DNA of 64,000 nt, from positions 1,302,001 to 1,366,000 of the forward strand of contig NZ_CP042301.2 in the NCBI RefSeq assembly GCF_007922615.2. The letters are read 5' to 3'. The position numbers and the translations under genes were made by a program. Shown one piece after another: positions 16,001-24,619 of the stretch. The notes under the pieces were generated by a model. That model saw only the letters and a list, made by a program, of their open reading frames with translations, was not told the origin of the DNA and did not search any database. How positions within the stretch are numbered: the first letter of the stretch is position 1; each line of letters starts with the position of its first letter. The stretch is from Nitratireductor mangrovi. GTDB taxonomy: Bacteria > Pseudomonadota > Alphaproteobacteria > Rhizobiales > Rhizobiaceae.

Positions 16001-18153
16001 TGCCACCCGAACTGCTTGGAAAGGGAAACCTTCAACGTCCGTCCCCTGGAGGCGTCGTTGTGGAGGAATTCCTTGTATTGCTCGTTGAAGATGTTCTCGA
16101 CGCCGACATTCGCTTCCCAGCCGGCGAACTGGCCTTGCTGTGGCGTCCAGGTCAGGAACACGTCGTGGACGTTGAAGGATTCGGCAAAGCGCGTCGAACC
16201 CGAGGGCGGCGGCGTTGCGCTGTCGCGCGCCGGATCCTGCGGGCCGGCGACGAAGCGGGCCTTCCAACCGAACTTCAAATCCTTTTCGGGCATCTTGCCG
16301 CCGATGGTCAGCGCCAGTTCGTGCGGAGCGACGGTGGTCAGGTACATGCCCGTCGTCTCGTCCTTGCCGATGACGTGCGAATAGCCGGCGCTGGCGAAGA
16401 CGTAGTCGGAATCGTAGGCCAGTTCGACCTCAACGCCGTAGATGCGGGCCTCGTCGATGTTGACATAGCCCGGAATGAAGTTCGGGCCGGCAACCAGCGC
16501 CGGGTTGAGGCTGATCAGGTCGGTGATGTCGTTGTAGAAGCCGGTCGTCTTCAACTGGACGCCGTCGCCCTCCTGGAAGATGTCGTAGCCGGAGAGCGCG
16601 AAGCCGATTTCGAAGTTGTTCGACTTTTCCTTTTCCAGTCCCAGGCTCGGCAGGAAGCTGTTGCTGGACCCGCCGGTCGAAAACACCTCGTCGATGGTCG
16701 GGAACCGCTCGGTATGGGCGATCGAACCGAATACCGCGACGTAATCATTGAAGCGATAGTGCGCAGCGATCTTGGGTGACACCGCGGTATCCGTCATCGA
16801 ACCGGTGACACCGGTCGAACCGTCGGGCGTCAGTTCATGCCAGTCGAGGCGGACACCGGGGATGATGGTCAGGCGCTCGTCCCAGACGAACTCGTTCTGC
16901 ACGAAGACGCCGGTCTTGAGATCGGTACCTTCGGGATGGAAGTTGATGCCTGCCGGCGTGCCACCCAGCGTGACCGATTCGGCGGTGCGGATCTGGTAGG
17001 AAGTCTGCCAGCCATAGGTCAGGAAGTTCTCCCAGTTGTCGCCGCTCCATTCCGACGTGTTCTGCACGTTGAACTGCCAGGTCTGGTAGCCGTATTCGGT
17101 GTCGCAGAAGAGCAGGCTGGTCGCGCAGGTGAGGCCGAACATGGGCGCACCCGAGGCGTCCGTCTGGTCGACATTGGTGTCGGAGAAGGAGGCCGACACC
17201 TTCAGGTCGAGCCAGTCATTGTCTGTGAACGGGTTCTCGTAGGAAATGACGGCCGTGCGGTCGATCACGTGGCGGTCGACGGTGCCGAAGATCGGCTGCG
17301 TGCCGACCTGCGCGTAGTCCTGATCGTCGGCGTCGGAATCCCATTGCTGGTATGAGAGACGCAGCTTGCCTTCCTCGCCGACATTGAACGTCGCCTTGGC
17401 AAGACCCGACCAGCTCTGGAAATCGGAACTGCGGACCACCGAGCCGTTGCCGGTCTTGTAGGCGTCGGCCGTGCGATAATTGCCGGCGAGGAGGAACTCG
17501 GCGTCTTCGCCGAAGCGCTGGGCAAAGATCACCGAGCCGAGATAGCCGTTGCGGTTGGAGTTGAAGCCGCCCTTCAGGCGCAGCGCGCCGCTGTCGCCCT
17601 CGGCGATGAAGTCAGAGGCGTCCTTGGTGACGAAGTTGATGACGCCGCCGAGCGCGCCCGAACCGTAGAGCGTCGACGACGCCGGTCCGCGCAGCACCTC
17701 GACCTTCTTGTAGAGTTCCGGGTCGGAGAAGAAGCCGCCCATGCGGTACTGCTCGTAGAACTTGGTCGCGCCGTCGACGGTGACGATGATGCGGCCTTCC
17801 TCGTTGGCCGATTCCGGCGCGCCGATGCCGCGGATGTTGAAAGTCTGCCCGAAGACGCGATCCGAACCCGAGGTGTTGACGCCGGGAATGCGTTTGAGCA
17901 CGTCGCCCACGGTCGTCGCCTGCTCCTGGTCGATGTCTTCCTGCTCGACCACGGTCACCGATTGCGGCGTGTCGATCGCGACCTTCTCGACGCCGGCGCC
18001 CAGCACCAGGCGGTCGAGCAGCGTCACCCGTCCCTTCTTTTCCGATTCATTGGTCTGCGCGCCGTCCTGCGCCTGCGCAGCCATGGAGGCCAGCATGGTG
18101 CCGATTGCGACACTTCCGAAAAGGCCGATTACGTTCCGAGCGTGAAGCCCCAT
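15997..18153 (-). CDS. hmuR: TonB-dependent heme receptor
   Basis: 718 residues. Signal peptide ending near AQAQDG (about residue 29), plug domain (about 55-175: SVTVVEQEDIDQ, RIPGVN, FNIRGIG, VEVLRGPASSTLYGSGALGG, GVINFVTKDA) and a 22-strand barrel ending in the aromatic ...KQFGWQ. A TonB-box-like VTLLDRLVL lies just after the signal peptide. The FRAP region of heme receptors is degenerate here (ERFPTIDEVF). GGAG lies 7 bases before the ATG at 18153; a GTG directly upstream is the alternative. It is divergent from hmuP. Confidence 0.92.
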   Translation of the reverse strand: MGLHARNVIGLFGSVAIGTMLASMAAQAQDGAQTNESEKKGRVTLLDRLVLGAGVEKVAIDTPQSVTVVEQEDIDQEQATTVGDVLKRIPGVNTSGSDRVFGQTFNIRGIGAPESANEEGRIIVTVDGATKFYEQYRMGGFFSDPELYKKVEVLRGPASSTLYGSGALGGVINFVTKDASDFIAEGDSGALRLKGGFNSNRNGYLGSVIFAQRFGEDAEFLLAGNYRTADAYKTGNGSVVRSSDFQSWSGLAKATFNVGEEGKLRLSYQQWDSDADDQDYAQVGTQPIFGTVDRHVIDRTAVISYENPFTDNDWLDLKVSASFSDTNVDQTDASGAPMFGLTCATSLLFCDTEYGYQTWQFNVQNTSEWSGDNWENFLTYGWQTSYQIRTAESVTLGGTPAGINFHPEGTDLKTGVFVQNEFVWDERLTIIPGVRLDWHELTPDGSTGVTGSMTDTAVSPKIAAHYRFNDYVAVFGSIAHTERFPTIDEVFSTGGSSNSFLPSLGLEKEKSNNFEIGFALSGYDIFQEGDGVQLKTTGFYNDITDLISLNPALVAGPNFIPGYVNIDEARIYGVEVELAYDSDYVFASAGYSHVIGKDETTGMYLTTVAPHELALTIGGKMPEKDLKFGWKARFVAGPQDPARDSATPPPSGSTRFAESFNVHDVFLTWTPQQGQFAGWEANVGVENIFNEQYKEFLHNDASRGRTLKVSLSKQFGWQ

Positions 18154-18272
18154 CACCCAACTCCTGATTCAAATGGTGCTGGCTGGCCCGGGGGCTTGCT
18201 CGCATTTTCATATCCTTGCCGGCAGAGGAAAACATGACTCTGTTACTCCGGTATTGCGCCCCGTAATAAACA

Positions 18273-18288
18273 TGATAAAACATGTCAA
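18273..18288 (-). promoter_or_regulatory. iron box (TGA-N9-TCA) over the hmuR -35 element
   Basis: TGA-N9-TCA occupies 18273-18287 and is the iron-rhodo-box pattern bound by RirA in rhizobia. On the minus strand TTGACA (18288-18283) begins one base outside the box, so a repressor there would block a promoter reading into hmuR about 120 bases away. The same 204-base gap also serves hmuP. Confidence 0.6.
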
Positions 18289-18359
18289 GAAATCAATCGA
18301 CGATTCACGACGCCAAGCCAGCCAGACGGCAAGCCCGGCGCGACCAGAGGCAAAGTGAC

Positions 18360-18569
18360 GTGAACACCGACCGATTCTCCTTCACCTCCTACAGAAACGA
18401 CCGCCGCGACGGCGCGTCCGCGCGCGCCGTCCACCACGATCCGGAAAGCCTGCGCACGCTGAGCAGCGAGTCGCTTTTCGACGGTGAGCACGAAATCGGG
18501 ATCAAGCATGCCGGCGCGCTCTACCGGCTGAAGATCACCCGTCAGGGCAAGCTGATCCTCAACAAATAA
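18360..18569 (+). CDS. hmuP: hemin uptake protein HemP/HmuP
   Basis: 69 residues. The C-terminal half has the family hallmark SESLFDGEHEIGIKHAGALY followed by RLKITRQGKLILNK. In Bradyrhizobium and Sinorhizobium HmuP is needed with Irr to activate the heme receptor promoter. The GTG at 18360 is chosen because AGAGG precedes it by 9 bases and the chain then begins NTDRFSF; an ATG at 18282 would add 26 residues and overlap the iron box. It heads hmuPSTUV. Confidence 0.88.
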   Translation: MNTDRFSFTSYRNDRRDGASARAVHHDPESLRTLSSESLFDGEHEIGIKHAGALYRLKITRQGKLILNK

Positions 18570-18585
18570 GCAGTCGGGTGTATCG

Positions 18586-19638
18586 ATGACCGAGAAAGCC
18601 AAGCCCTCCGCCGCCGACATCCGTCATGCGCGTCAGGAAAATCCGAAGATGCGCGAGCGTGATCTCGCCAGCCAGCTGGGCATTACCGAGGCGGAGCTCG
18701 TCGCGGCCCATTGCGGCCATGGCGTGCGACGGGTCAATGTCGACCTCGAACGGCTGCTTCCGGGGCTGGAAGCGGTCGGCGAGGTGATGGCGCTGACCCG
18801 CAACGAAAGTGCGGTGCACGAAAAGATCGGCGTCTACGACAAGCCGGTCATCGGCAAGCACGCCTCGATGATGCTCGGGGCCGAGATCGATCTGCGGCTG
18901 TTTCCGAAGCATTTCGTCCACGGCTTCGCGGTTGAAAAACGCGACGGCGACGAGGTCAGGCGCAGCCTGCAGGTCTTCGACGCCGCGGGCGATGCCGTGC
19001 ACAAGGTCCATCTGCGCCCGGCATCGGACGTCAACGCCTATGAGGCGCTGGTGGCCGGCATGCTCGCCGACGACCAGGAGCCGGGCATCGACATCGCGGG
19101 CATCGAAGCGGCCGAACAAGCCGGCGAGGTCGCCGACATTTCAGAACTGCGCGGCCGCTGGGAGAAGATGACCGACGTGCACCAGTTCGTCGGCATTCTG
19201 CGCGATCTCAGACTGACGCGTCGGCGCGCGGTCGAACTCGTCGGGCAGGATTTCGCCCGGCGCCTCGGCAATGACGCGGTGACGGACATGTTGCACCGGG
19301 TGGCCGAGACCGAACTGCCGATCATGTGTTTTGTCGGCAGCCGCGGCTGCATCCAGATACACTCCGGGCCGATCACGTCGGTGAAACCGATGGGGCTGTG
19401 GATCAACGTGCTCGATCCGACCTTCCACCTGCACCTGCGCACCGACCACATCAGCGATGTCTGGGCGGTGAAGAAACCCAACTCCGACGGCCACGTCACC
19501 TCGATCGAGGCCTATGACGCCGACGGCAACCTCATCATCCAGTTCTTCGGTGAGCGCCAGGAAGGGACCGACGAACGCGCCGAATGGCGCTCGCTCGTCG
19601 CCGGCCTGCCCAGTCTTGCCCAGTCATCCGCTGCCTGA
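18586..19638 (+). CDS. hmuS: hemin-degrading / heme-trafficking factor HmuS
   Basis: 350 residues, the normal family length. Two related halves: the first with LERLLPGLEAVGEVMALTRN, the second with VSLD-like GRCPI-type sequence replaced by SRGCIQIHSGPITSVKPMG and WVLDPTFHLH-like NVLDPTFHLHL. HmuS accepts heme in the cytoplasm and assists its breakdown. It starts 16 bases after hmuP and ends 12 bases before hmuT. Confidence 0.93.
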   Translation: MTEKAKPSAADIRHARQENPKMRERDLASQLGITEAELVAAHCGHGVRRVNVDLERLLPGLEAVGEVMALTRNESAVHEKIGVYDKPVIGKHASMMLGAEIDLRLFPKHFVHGFAVEKRDGDEVRRSLQVFDAAGDAVHKVHLRPASDVNAYEALVAGMLADDQEPGIDIAGIEAAEQAGEVADISELRGRWEKMTDVHQFVGILRDLRLTRRRAVELVGQDFARRLGNDAVTDMLHRVAETELPIMCFVGSRGCIQIHSGPITSVKPMGLWINVLDPTFHLHLRTDHISDVWAVKKPNSDGHVTSIEAYDADGNLIIQFFGERQEGTDERAEWRSLVAGLPSLAQSSAA

Positions 19639-19650
19639 GGAGTGCCCATC

Positions 19651-20574
19651 ATGAACCTGCCGATTTCACGCCGCGGACTGTTGCGCGCCGGCTCGGTCGC
19701 GCTGACGATCGCCCTCACGCTGGCGCCGATGATCGCCCCACCGCCTGCCGGCAGTGCGTTTGCCTCCGACGCCAGGCCGATCGCCGACGCGAAACGGCTG
19801 GTGTCGATCGGCGGTTCGCTGACCGAGATCATCTACGCGCTCGGCGAGGAGGGGCGCCTGGTGGCGCGCGATTCCACCGGCCAGTACCCGGACGCGGCCA
19901 TGAAGCTTCCCGATGTCGGCTACATGCGACGCCTGTCGCCGGAAGGTGTGCTGTCGGTCGATCCCGACGCCATCATCGCGCTTGAGGGCAGTGGCCCGCC
20001 GGAAGCGATCGACGTCCTGGCAAAGGCCAGCGTGCCGATGGTGATGGTGCCCGAACGCTTCGATCGCGACGGCATCGTCGACAAGGTCCGCGCCGTCGGC
20101 GAGGCGCTCGGGGTCGAGGACAAGGCCGCCGGCCTCGCCAGCGAAGTCGGCGCCGAACTCGACGCCGCGCAGGCGCTGACCGAGGGCTTGAGCGAACGCA
20201 AGCGCATCCTGTTCGTGCTCAGCCTGCAGGGCGGCAAGATCATGGCGTCGGGCTCCAACTCGGCCGCCGACGGCATCATCAAGCTTGCCGGCGGCGTCAA
20301 TGCCATCACCGGCTTCGAGGGTTACAAGCAACTGACCGACGAGGCGGTGATCGAGGCCAGGCCCGACGTCGTTCTGATGATGGCGCGCAGCGACGGGCTC
20401 GAGATTTCCGAGGACGAGCTCTTCGGCCATCCGGCGATCGCGCCGACGCCGGCCGCCGCCAACCGGGAACTCGTGCGCATGAACGGCCTCTACCTGCTGG
20501 GCTTCGGACCGCGCACCGCCTCGGCGGCTCGCGATCTCGCCGTGCGCCTTTATGGCGACAAGATCTCCAACTGA
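19651..20574 (+). CDS. hmuT: heme ABC transporter, periplasmic binding protein
   Basis: 307 residues. Export signal with twin arginine (SRRGLLRAGSVALTIALTL), then a class III binding protein fold: RLVSIGGSLTEIIYALGEEGRLVARDSTGQYP near the start, and PDVVLMMARSDGL later. AGGAG lies 8 bases before the ATG at 19651. It delivers heme to HmuUV. Confidence 0.93.
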   Translation: MNLPISRRGLLRAGSVALTIALTLAPMIAPPPAGSAFASDARPIADAKRLVSIGGSLTEIIYALGEEGRLVARDSTGQYPDAAMKLPDVGYMRRLSPEGVLSVDPDAIIALEGSGPPEAIDVLAKASVPMVMVPERFDRDGIVDKVRAVGEALGVEDKAAGLASEVGAELDAAQALTEGLSERKRILFVLSLQGGKIMASGSNSAADGIIKLAGGVNAITGFEGYKQLTDEAVIEARPDVVLMMARSDGLEISEDELFGHPAIAPTPAAANRELVRMNGLYLLGFGPRTASAARDLAVRLYGDKISN

Positions 20575-20584
20575 CGGCGCCGGC

Positions 20585-21691
20585 ATGACCGACAATGCTG
20601 CCGCCGTGCCGGCGGCGTGGAGCCGTGCGCGGCCCGCCGAGGGCGACCGCTCGGGCCGCGCTCGCGCGGCGATAGTCATCCTTGCCGCGCTGCTGGCGAT
20701 CACTGCCGTCATCAGCCTCGGCCACGGCGCCTCCGATGCCTCGGTCTGGGGCGTGGTCGGCGACCTCCTGGCGCGCGGAGCGGGCGAGGAAAGCACCATG
20801 TCGCTGCGCGACCGGGTCATCGTCTACGACATCCGCATGCCGCGTACCATCCTGGGCATCCTGATCGGCGCCGCGCTCGCGGTCTCGGGCGCGGTCATGC
20901 AGGGCCTGTTCCGCAACCCGCTCGCCGATCCGGGCATCATCGGCGTCTCCAGCGGCGCAAGCCTCGGCGCGGTTTCGGTGATCGTGCTCGGCGGTACCGC
21001 CCTGGCTCCCTTCACGGCGATCTTCGGCGTCTTCGCGCTGCCGGTGGCGGCCTTCGTCGGCGGGCTGGCGATCACGCTGGTGCTTTATCGCGTCTCGACG
21101 CGCAGCGGCCGCACCTCGGTTGCGACAATGCTGCTGGCCGGCATCGCGCTCGGTGCGCTGGCCATGGCCTTTACCGGCGTACTGGTCTTCATGGCCGACG
21201 ACCGCCAGCTGCGCGACCTGACCTTCTGGACGCTCGGCTCGCTGGCCGGCGCGACCTGGCCCAAGATCGGCGCCGCAGGCTCGGTGATCGTGGCGGCGCT
21301 CGCCGTCGCGCCGTTCATCGCACGCGGGCTCAACGCGCTCAGCCTCGGCGAGGCCACCGCGCACCATCTCGGCATCCCGGTGCAGCGGCTGAAGGGCGTG
21401 GCGATCGTCGCGGTCGCGGCAGCCGTCGGCGCCGCGGTCGCCGTTTCCGGCGGCATCGGCTTCGTCGGCATCGTGGTGCCGCACCTGCTCAGGCTGCTGA
21501 TCGGGCCGGACAACCGCTATCTGCTACCGGCCTCGGCGCTGCTGGGCGCCAGCCTGCTGCTTCTGGCCGACGCGGTGAGCCGCACCATCGTGGCCCCGGC
21601 CGAACTGCCGATCGGCATCGTCACGGCGGTGGTCGGCGCGCCCTTCTTCCTGTGGATACTGCTGCGCCGCCGCGGCATCCTCGACCTCTAG
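20585..21691 (+). CDS. hmuU: heme ABC transporter permease
   Basis: 368 residues, FecCD/BtuC family with about ten membrane helices. Typical motifs are RMPRTILGILIGAALAVSGAVMQGLFRNPLADPGIIGVSSGASLG (read in segments) and GGIGFVGIVVPHLLRLLIGPDNRYLLP. The ATG at 20585 follows hmuT by 10 bases; the frame is open further upstream inside hmuT but without family residues. Confidence 0.94.
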   Translation: MTDNAAAVPAAWSRARPAEGDRSGRARAAIVILAALLAITAVISLGHGASDASVWGVVGDLLARGAGEESTMSLRDRVIVYDIRMPRTILGILIGAALAVSGAVMQGLFRNPLADPGIIGVSSGASLGAVSVIVLGGTALAPFTAIFGVFALPVAAFVGGLAITLVLYRVSTRSGRTSVATMLLAGIALGALAMAFTGVLVFMADDRQLRDLTFWTLGSLAGATWPKIGAAGSVIVAALAVAPFIARGLNALSLGEATAHHLGIPVQRLKGVAIVAVAAAVGAAVAVSGGIGFVGIVVPHLLRLLIGPDNRYLLPASALLGASLLLLADAVSRTIVAPAELPIGIVTAVVGAPFFLWILLRRRGILDL

Positions 21692-21706
21692 AATTCCGGT
21701 GCCCGC

Positions 21707-22495
21707 ATGATCGAAGCCCGCAACGTTACAGTTTCCATCGGCCGCAAGACGATCGTTGCCGACGCCGATTTCGAGGCGCCGCCGGGATCGCTGGTGGCGA
21801 TCGTCGGGCCGAACGGTTCCGGCAAGACCACCTTCATGCGGGCGCTCACCGGCGATTTGCCGTTTGCCGGCGCCATCTCCATCAATGGCCACGATCTGCG
21901 GAATGCGAAGCCGTGGCAACTGGCGGCGATGCGTGCCGTGCTGCCGCAGTCGACGGTCCTTTCCTTTCCCTTCACCGTGCGTGAAGTGGTCAAGCTCGGC
22001 CTCGTCGGCGGGCGCTCGGGCGCGCTGGCGGGCGAGCAGGAACGGCTGCCGGAGCGCGCGCTCGCCAAGGTCGATCTCGAAGGCTTCGCCGGCCGCTTCT
22101 ACCAGGAACTCTCCGGCGGCGAGCAGCAGCGGGTGCAGCTGGCGCGCGTCCTCTGCCAGGTCTGGTCGCCGGTGCTCGAAGGCCAGCCGCGCTACCTCTT
22201 CCTCGACGAGCCGATCTCCAGCCTCGACATCAAGCACCAGCTGGTGATCATGCGCATCGCGCGCGAATACGCGGCGCGGGGAGGGGGCGTCGTCGCCATC
22301 CTGCACGACCTCAATCTGGCGGCGATGTTCGCCGACCGCATGGTGGTCATGCATCGCGGCCGCGTCGCCGCCGCCGGCGTACCGCAGGAGGTGGTCAGCG
22401 ACCGGCTCCTGTCGCGCGTGTTCGAATGCGACATGCGGGTCGGTCTGCCGCCGCCAACGGGCACGCCGTTCGTGCTGCCGCAGACGGCGAGCTAG
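21707..22495 (+). CDS. hmuV: heme ABC transporter ATP-binding protein
   Basis: 262 residues. Walker A GPNGSGKTT, signature ELSGGEQQRVQLARVL, Walker B YLFLDEPISSLD, H-loop in VVAILHDLNLAAMFADR. Starts 15 bases after hmuU and is the last gene of the heme uptake operon. Confidence 0.95.
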   Translation: MIEARNVTVSIGRKTIVADADFEAPPGSLVAIVGPNGSGKTTFMRALTGDLPFAGAISINGHDLRNAKPWQLAAMRAVLPQSTVLSFPFTVREVVKLGLVGGRSGALAGEQERLPERALAKVDLEGFAGRFYQELSGGEQQRVQLARVLCQVWSPVLEGQPRYLFLDEPISSLDIKHQLVIMRIAREYAARGGGVVAILHDLNLAAMFADRMVVMHRGRVAAAGVPQEVVSDRLLSRVFECDMRVGLPPPTGTPFVLPQTAS

Positions 22496-22562
22496 GAGCA
22501 AAGGCCTACGGGCGGCCGCACGTTAAGAAGGGACAGGGAGGTCGTCGCCGAACGGCCCTTAA

Positions 22563-22591
22563 TTGACTTTTACGTAAACGCCGTGTCAAAT
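22563..22591 (+). promoter_or_regulatory. promoter with palindromic operator before the MerR gene
   Basis: TTGACT (22563-22568) and TCAAAT (22586-22591) are spaced by 17. Between them lies the 10-bp palindrome TTTACGTAAA (22569-22578), and the whole span is framed by TTGAC and GTCAA. MerR-family regulators bind palindromes in the promoter spacer, so autoregulation is plausible. TTTACGTAAA resembles LiuR-type sites. Confidence 0.45.
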
Positions 22592-22625
22592 CCTTATCGG
22601 TTGAATCGCGTGCCGGGACCTTTTG

Positions 22626-23012
22626 ATGCGGGAATATTATTCGATTACGGAACTCACCCGTGAGTTCGGCATTTCGACCCGGACGTTACGCTTCTACGAG
22701 GATGAAGGGCTGATCCATCCGTTGCGCCGCGGGCGCACGCGGCTCTTCCGCCCGTCGGACCGTCACCTCGTCAAGCAGATCATGCGCGGCAAGCGCCTCG
22801 GCTTTTCCATCAACGAGATCCGCGAGATCATCCAGATGTACAAGGAGCCGCCCGGCGAGGTCGGGCAGCTCAAGCTGATGATCACGCGCATCGAGGAAAA
22901 ACGCGGCGATTTGCGGCAGAAGCGGCGCGACCTTGAAGAAACGCTGGCGGAACTCGACCAGGCCGAGGAGTCGTGCGTCGAGCGGCTTGCCGAGCTTGGC
23001 GTCACCACCTGA
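22626..23012 (+). CDS. MerR-family transcriptional regulator
   Basis: 128 residues. N-terminal winged helix-turn-helix YSITELTREFGISTRTLRFYEDEGLI, wing RRGRTRLFRPSDRHLV, then a long helix (about 75-120: LKLMITRIEEKRGDLRQKRRDLEETLAELD). No cysteine pattern for metal sensing. It is of the LiuR-like type that controls acyl-CoA breakdown in proteobacteria, but no such genes are adjacent, so its targets are unknown. Start ATG at 22626 gives the usual MREYYSITE opening. Confidence 0.85.
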   Translation: MREYYSITELTREFGISTRTLRFYEDEGLIHPLRRGRTRLFRPSDRHLVKQIMRGKRLGFSINEIREIIQMYKEPPGEVGQLKLMITRIEEKRGDLRQKRRDLEETLAELDQAEESCVERLAELGVTT

Positions 23013-23021
23013 GCCGGACCG

Positions 23022-23498
23022 TCAGATCCAGCGCCGCACCTTTTTCGCGTAATCACGATATTTCTTGCCGAAGCGCAGTTCGAGGTGCTTTTCCTCGCGC
23101 TCGATCGCGGCCTTCTGGGTGAGGAAGGCTGCGACGACGGCCAGCACCAGGAACCAGATGATGCCCGACATCAGCCCGACGCCGATCATCAGCAGTGTGT
23201 TGGCGAGGTAGATCGGGTTGCGCGTGAAGGCATAAGGGCCGCCGGTCACCAGATGCTCGGAGGCCCGATGCGGCATGATCGTCGTCCTGGCACGCGACAG
23301 CGCGCGCATCGCGGAAAGGTCGATCAGCACGACGCCGACCAGCGTGATGATGCCGACCGCGAACAAGAGGTCGGAGAGCGGACGGCCGATCCAGGGCAGC
23401 GGCACCAGCCATGCCAGCACGATCGCCAGGGCGATGGCCGCCACGTAGATCACCGGCGGCCATGGAAAACGGTTGGGCCGTGCCTCCAGTTCGCTCAT
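23022..23498 (-). CDS. isoprenylcysteine methyltransferase-like membrane protein
   Basis: 158 residues with four to five membrane helices. The C-terminal half has the ICMT/PEMT signature LVTGGPYAFTRNPIYLANTLLM and EEKHLELRFGKKYRDYAKKVRRWI, which form the SAM pocket. The substrate is unknown; bacterial members methylate lipids or small molecules. The ATG overlaps the upstream acyltransferase stop as ATGA. Confidence 0.87.
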   Translation of the reverse strand: MSELEARPNRFPWPPVIYVAAIALAIVLAWLVPLPWIGRPLSDLLFAVGIITLVGVVLIDLSAMRALSRARTTIMPHRASEHLVTGGPYAFTRNPIYLANTLLMIGVGLMSGIIWFLVLAVVAAFLTQKAAIEREEKHLELRFGKKYRDYAKKVRRWI

Positions 23499-24490
23499 TC
23501 GTCCTCTCCGTCCCGCAACAGCCGCTCGGTGTCGGCCGTGCAAACCCGTGCGAATCCGGCGAGCTTCTCGCTGGTCCCGCCGTCCTGCCGTCCCGCGAGC
23601 ACGCTGCCGAGCAGTCCCTCGGCCTCGATCCTGTCGAGCACGCAAACGCAGTAGAACGCGCAGAATTCCTCGCCGCGATCCTGCCGGCAACGATCCTCGC
23701 AGGCAAGCCGTACCTGCACCTGCGGTGTCTCGGTCTGGGCCGGAAAGACCTGCGAAAAGAGGAACACGCTGGCGATCAGCACCGGCTGGTGAACAAGATA
23801 GACGGCGAGGCTGTGGCGCCCGGCAAGGGCGAGCGGATCGGTCCATCGCGGCATCGTGCGCTCGGCGAGCCATTTAAGGGCGCCGGCCCTCGCCGCCAGT
23901 TGCGCCAGCGCGATGCCGGCGAGCACGGCGCCGAACCAGGGAAACACCGGCACGTAGTCGTTGGAACGCGGCAGGGCCTGCGACAGGCCTGTCCACCACC
24001 AGGCGGGATGGTCGAGCAGCGGCGTGCGCAAGACAAACGCGGCGGTGATGAAAGCCGCCGCCGCCACGGCGGTCGCCCACCATGGCAAGCGCAGGAAGAA
24101 GAGGCCAAGCAGGCTCGCCAGCGCGATCTGGTGCAGGATACCGAAGAAGATGAAGGCATCGGGCATGGCGAAATAGGTCGCCAGGGTGATCGCCGCCGCG
24201 GCAGCGACGATCATCGCCAGCCGGCGCCCGAAGGCCGACCAGCGCACGCCGCGCGCATGGGCCAGGAAAAGGCTGACGCCGGCGAGCCCCAGGAAGGAAG
24301 AGGCGATGGCGCGGGCGAAATATTTCCAGCCGCCGGCGGCCGTCAGCCCCGGTTCGGCATAGCCGAAAAATTCAAGGTCCCAGGTGAAGTGGTAGACCGC
24401 CATGGCAAGGAGCGCGGCGCCACGGGCGACGTCGAGCGAGGCGATGCGGGTGCTAGTTACGGCGCGCGTCATCAGGTTCGCAGCCGCCAT
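23495..24490 (-). CDS. DUF1624 / heparan-alpha-glucosaminide acetyltransferase-like membrane protein
   Basis: 331 residues. The first 240 hold seven to eight membrane helices starting RIASLDVARGAALLAMAVYHFTWD, the opening of this acyltransferase family, later with FFGILHQIALASLL and LALAGRHSLAVYLVHQPVLI. The last 90 residues are soluble and Cys-rich (RLACEDRC, EEFCAFYCVCVLDR), an extension typical of the rhizobial proteins. The substrate is unknown. ATGs at 24490 and 24472 are both possible starts. Confidence 0.82.
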   Translation of the reverse strand: MAAANLMTRAVTSTRIASLDVARGAALLAMAVYHFTWDLEFFGYAEPGLTAAGGWKYFARAIASSFLGLAGVSLFLAHARGVRWSAFGRRLAMIVAAAAAITLATYFAMPDAFIFFGILHQIALASLLGLFFLRLPWWATAVAAAAFITAAFVLRTPLLDHPAWWWTGLSQALPRSNDYVPVFPWFGAVLAGIALAQLAARAGALKWLAERTMPRWTDPLALAGRHSLAVYLVHQPVLIASVFLFSQVFPAQTETPQVQVRLACEDRCRQDRGEEFCAFYCVCVLDRIEAEGLLGSVLAGRQDGGTSEKLAGFARVCTADTERLLRDGEDE

Positions 24491-24619
24491 ACGGCAAGTT
24501 CGGTCGTTTCGGCCGGCATTATGAGTGGTTTTCCCGATTCCTGCCGCTTGCCGAGGTTGACATCCAGCGGGCGGCGCTGAAGTCTAGATTGGTGTCGCGG
24601 CGGGAAGGACGCTGTTGTC

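Noticed and set aside
18282..18359. Longer HmuP starting at the ATG at 18282
   Set aside because: The added 26 residues are not family-like, overlap the iron box and lack a ribosome site, while the GTG at 18360 has AGAGG upstream.
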